From: Enchytraeus crypticus
Lineage: Eukaryota; Annelida; Clitellata; Enchytraeida; Enchytraeidae
Direction: 5' to 3'
NCBI GenBank assembly: GCA_905160935.1
Contig: CAJHZI010000537.1
Location: 65,001 to 129,000, forward strand
Length of the DNA: 64,000 nt
This document shows positions 63,986 to 64,000 of this stretch, one piece after another; within the stretch, counting starts at the first letter, position 1; the number at the start of each line of letters is the position of its first letter. The position numbers were made by a program, and so were the translations under genes. The notes beneath the pieces are model-generated. The model had not been told where the DNA came from. It made no database searches and saw only the letters and a list, made by a program, of their open reading frames with translations.

Positions 63986-64000
63986 AGCGAAAACCACAAG

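Overview
The window is AT-rich intron-bearing DNA from an animal, most likely an invertebrate bilaterian. The evidence is an HHEX-type homeobox gene split by introns, a family of secreted-domain receptor genes with phase-matched exons, several tRNA-derived SINE families, LINE 3' ends, hAT and Tc1/mariner-type elements, and many simple repeats. The repeat and LINE types would fit a lophotrochozoan, but the phylum cannot be settled from the sequence alone.

Layout. 1-2602 holds a long reading frame on the + strand with a 27-bp coding tandem repeat and scattered in-frame stops (a probable pseudogene of an unrecognised disordered protein). 2600-10200 is repeat-rich and has no gene I can support. 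10256-18535 (+) is a complete HHEX gene in four exons (597 codons plus stop) with an unusually long N-terminal exon. Two palindromic DNA elements sit in its third intron.

From 18829 to the right end, the minus strand carries a tandem array of four related receptor genes, here called A (18829-29160), B (34668-45627), C (49271-53619) and D (56606-62997, its 5' part lying beyond the window). The shared plan is: signal peptide, WSC carbohydrate-binding-type domain in two exons, one EGF-like domain, zero to three calcium-binding-type EGF domains each on its own exon, a transmembrane exon, and a short cytoplasmic tail on two exons. Exon lengths and phases agree between copies to the base (158, 133, 135, 126 and 153 nt), which supports the models. 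The tails carry tyrosine motifs of the type M-E-Y-x-K-I (copy B intact; more motifs lie beyond a stop in copy D; A ends early; C is short). The copies differ in EGF number, tail and one EGF cysteine. This is a diversifying cell-surface receptor cluster and the best candidate here for an undescribed system.

The array is convergent with HHEX. A second copy of HHEX exon 4 lies next to receptor C (about 48516-48617), as if segmental duplication of the receptor carried along the neighbour's last exon. Later insertions can be ordered: a hAT-like element in receptor A is missing from the matching site in receptor B, and a second hAT-like copy (35719-38291) contains both a TA-flanked inverted-repeat element and a SINE.
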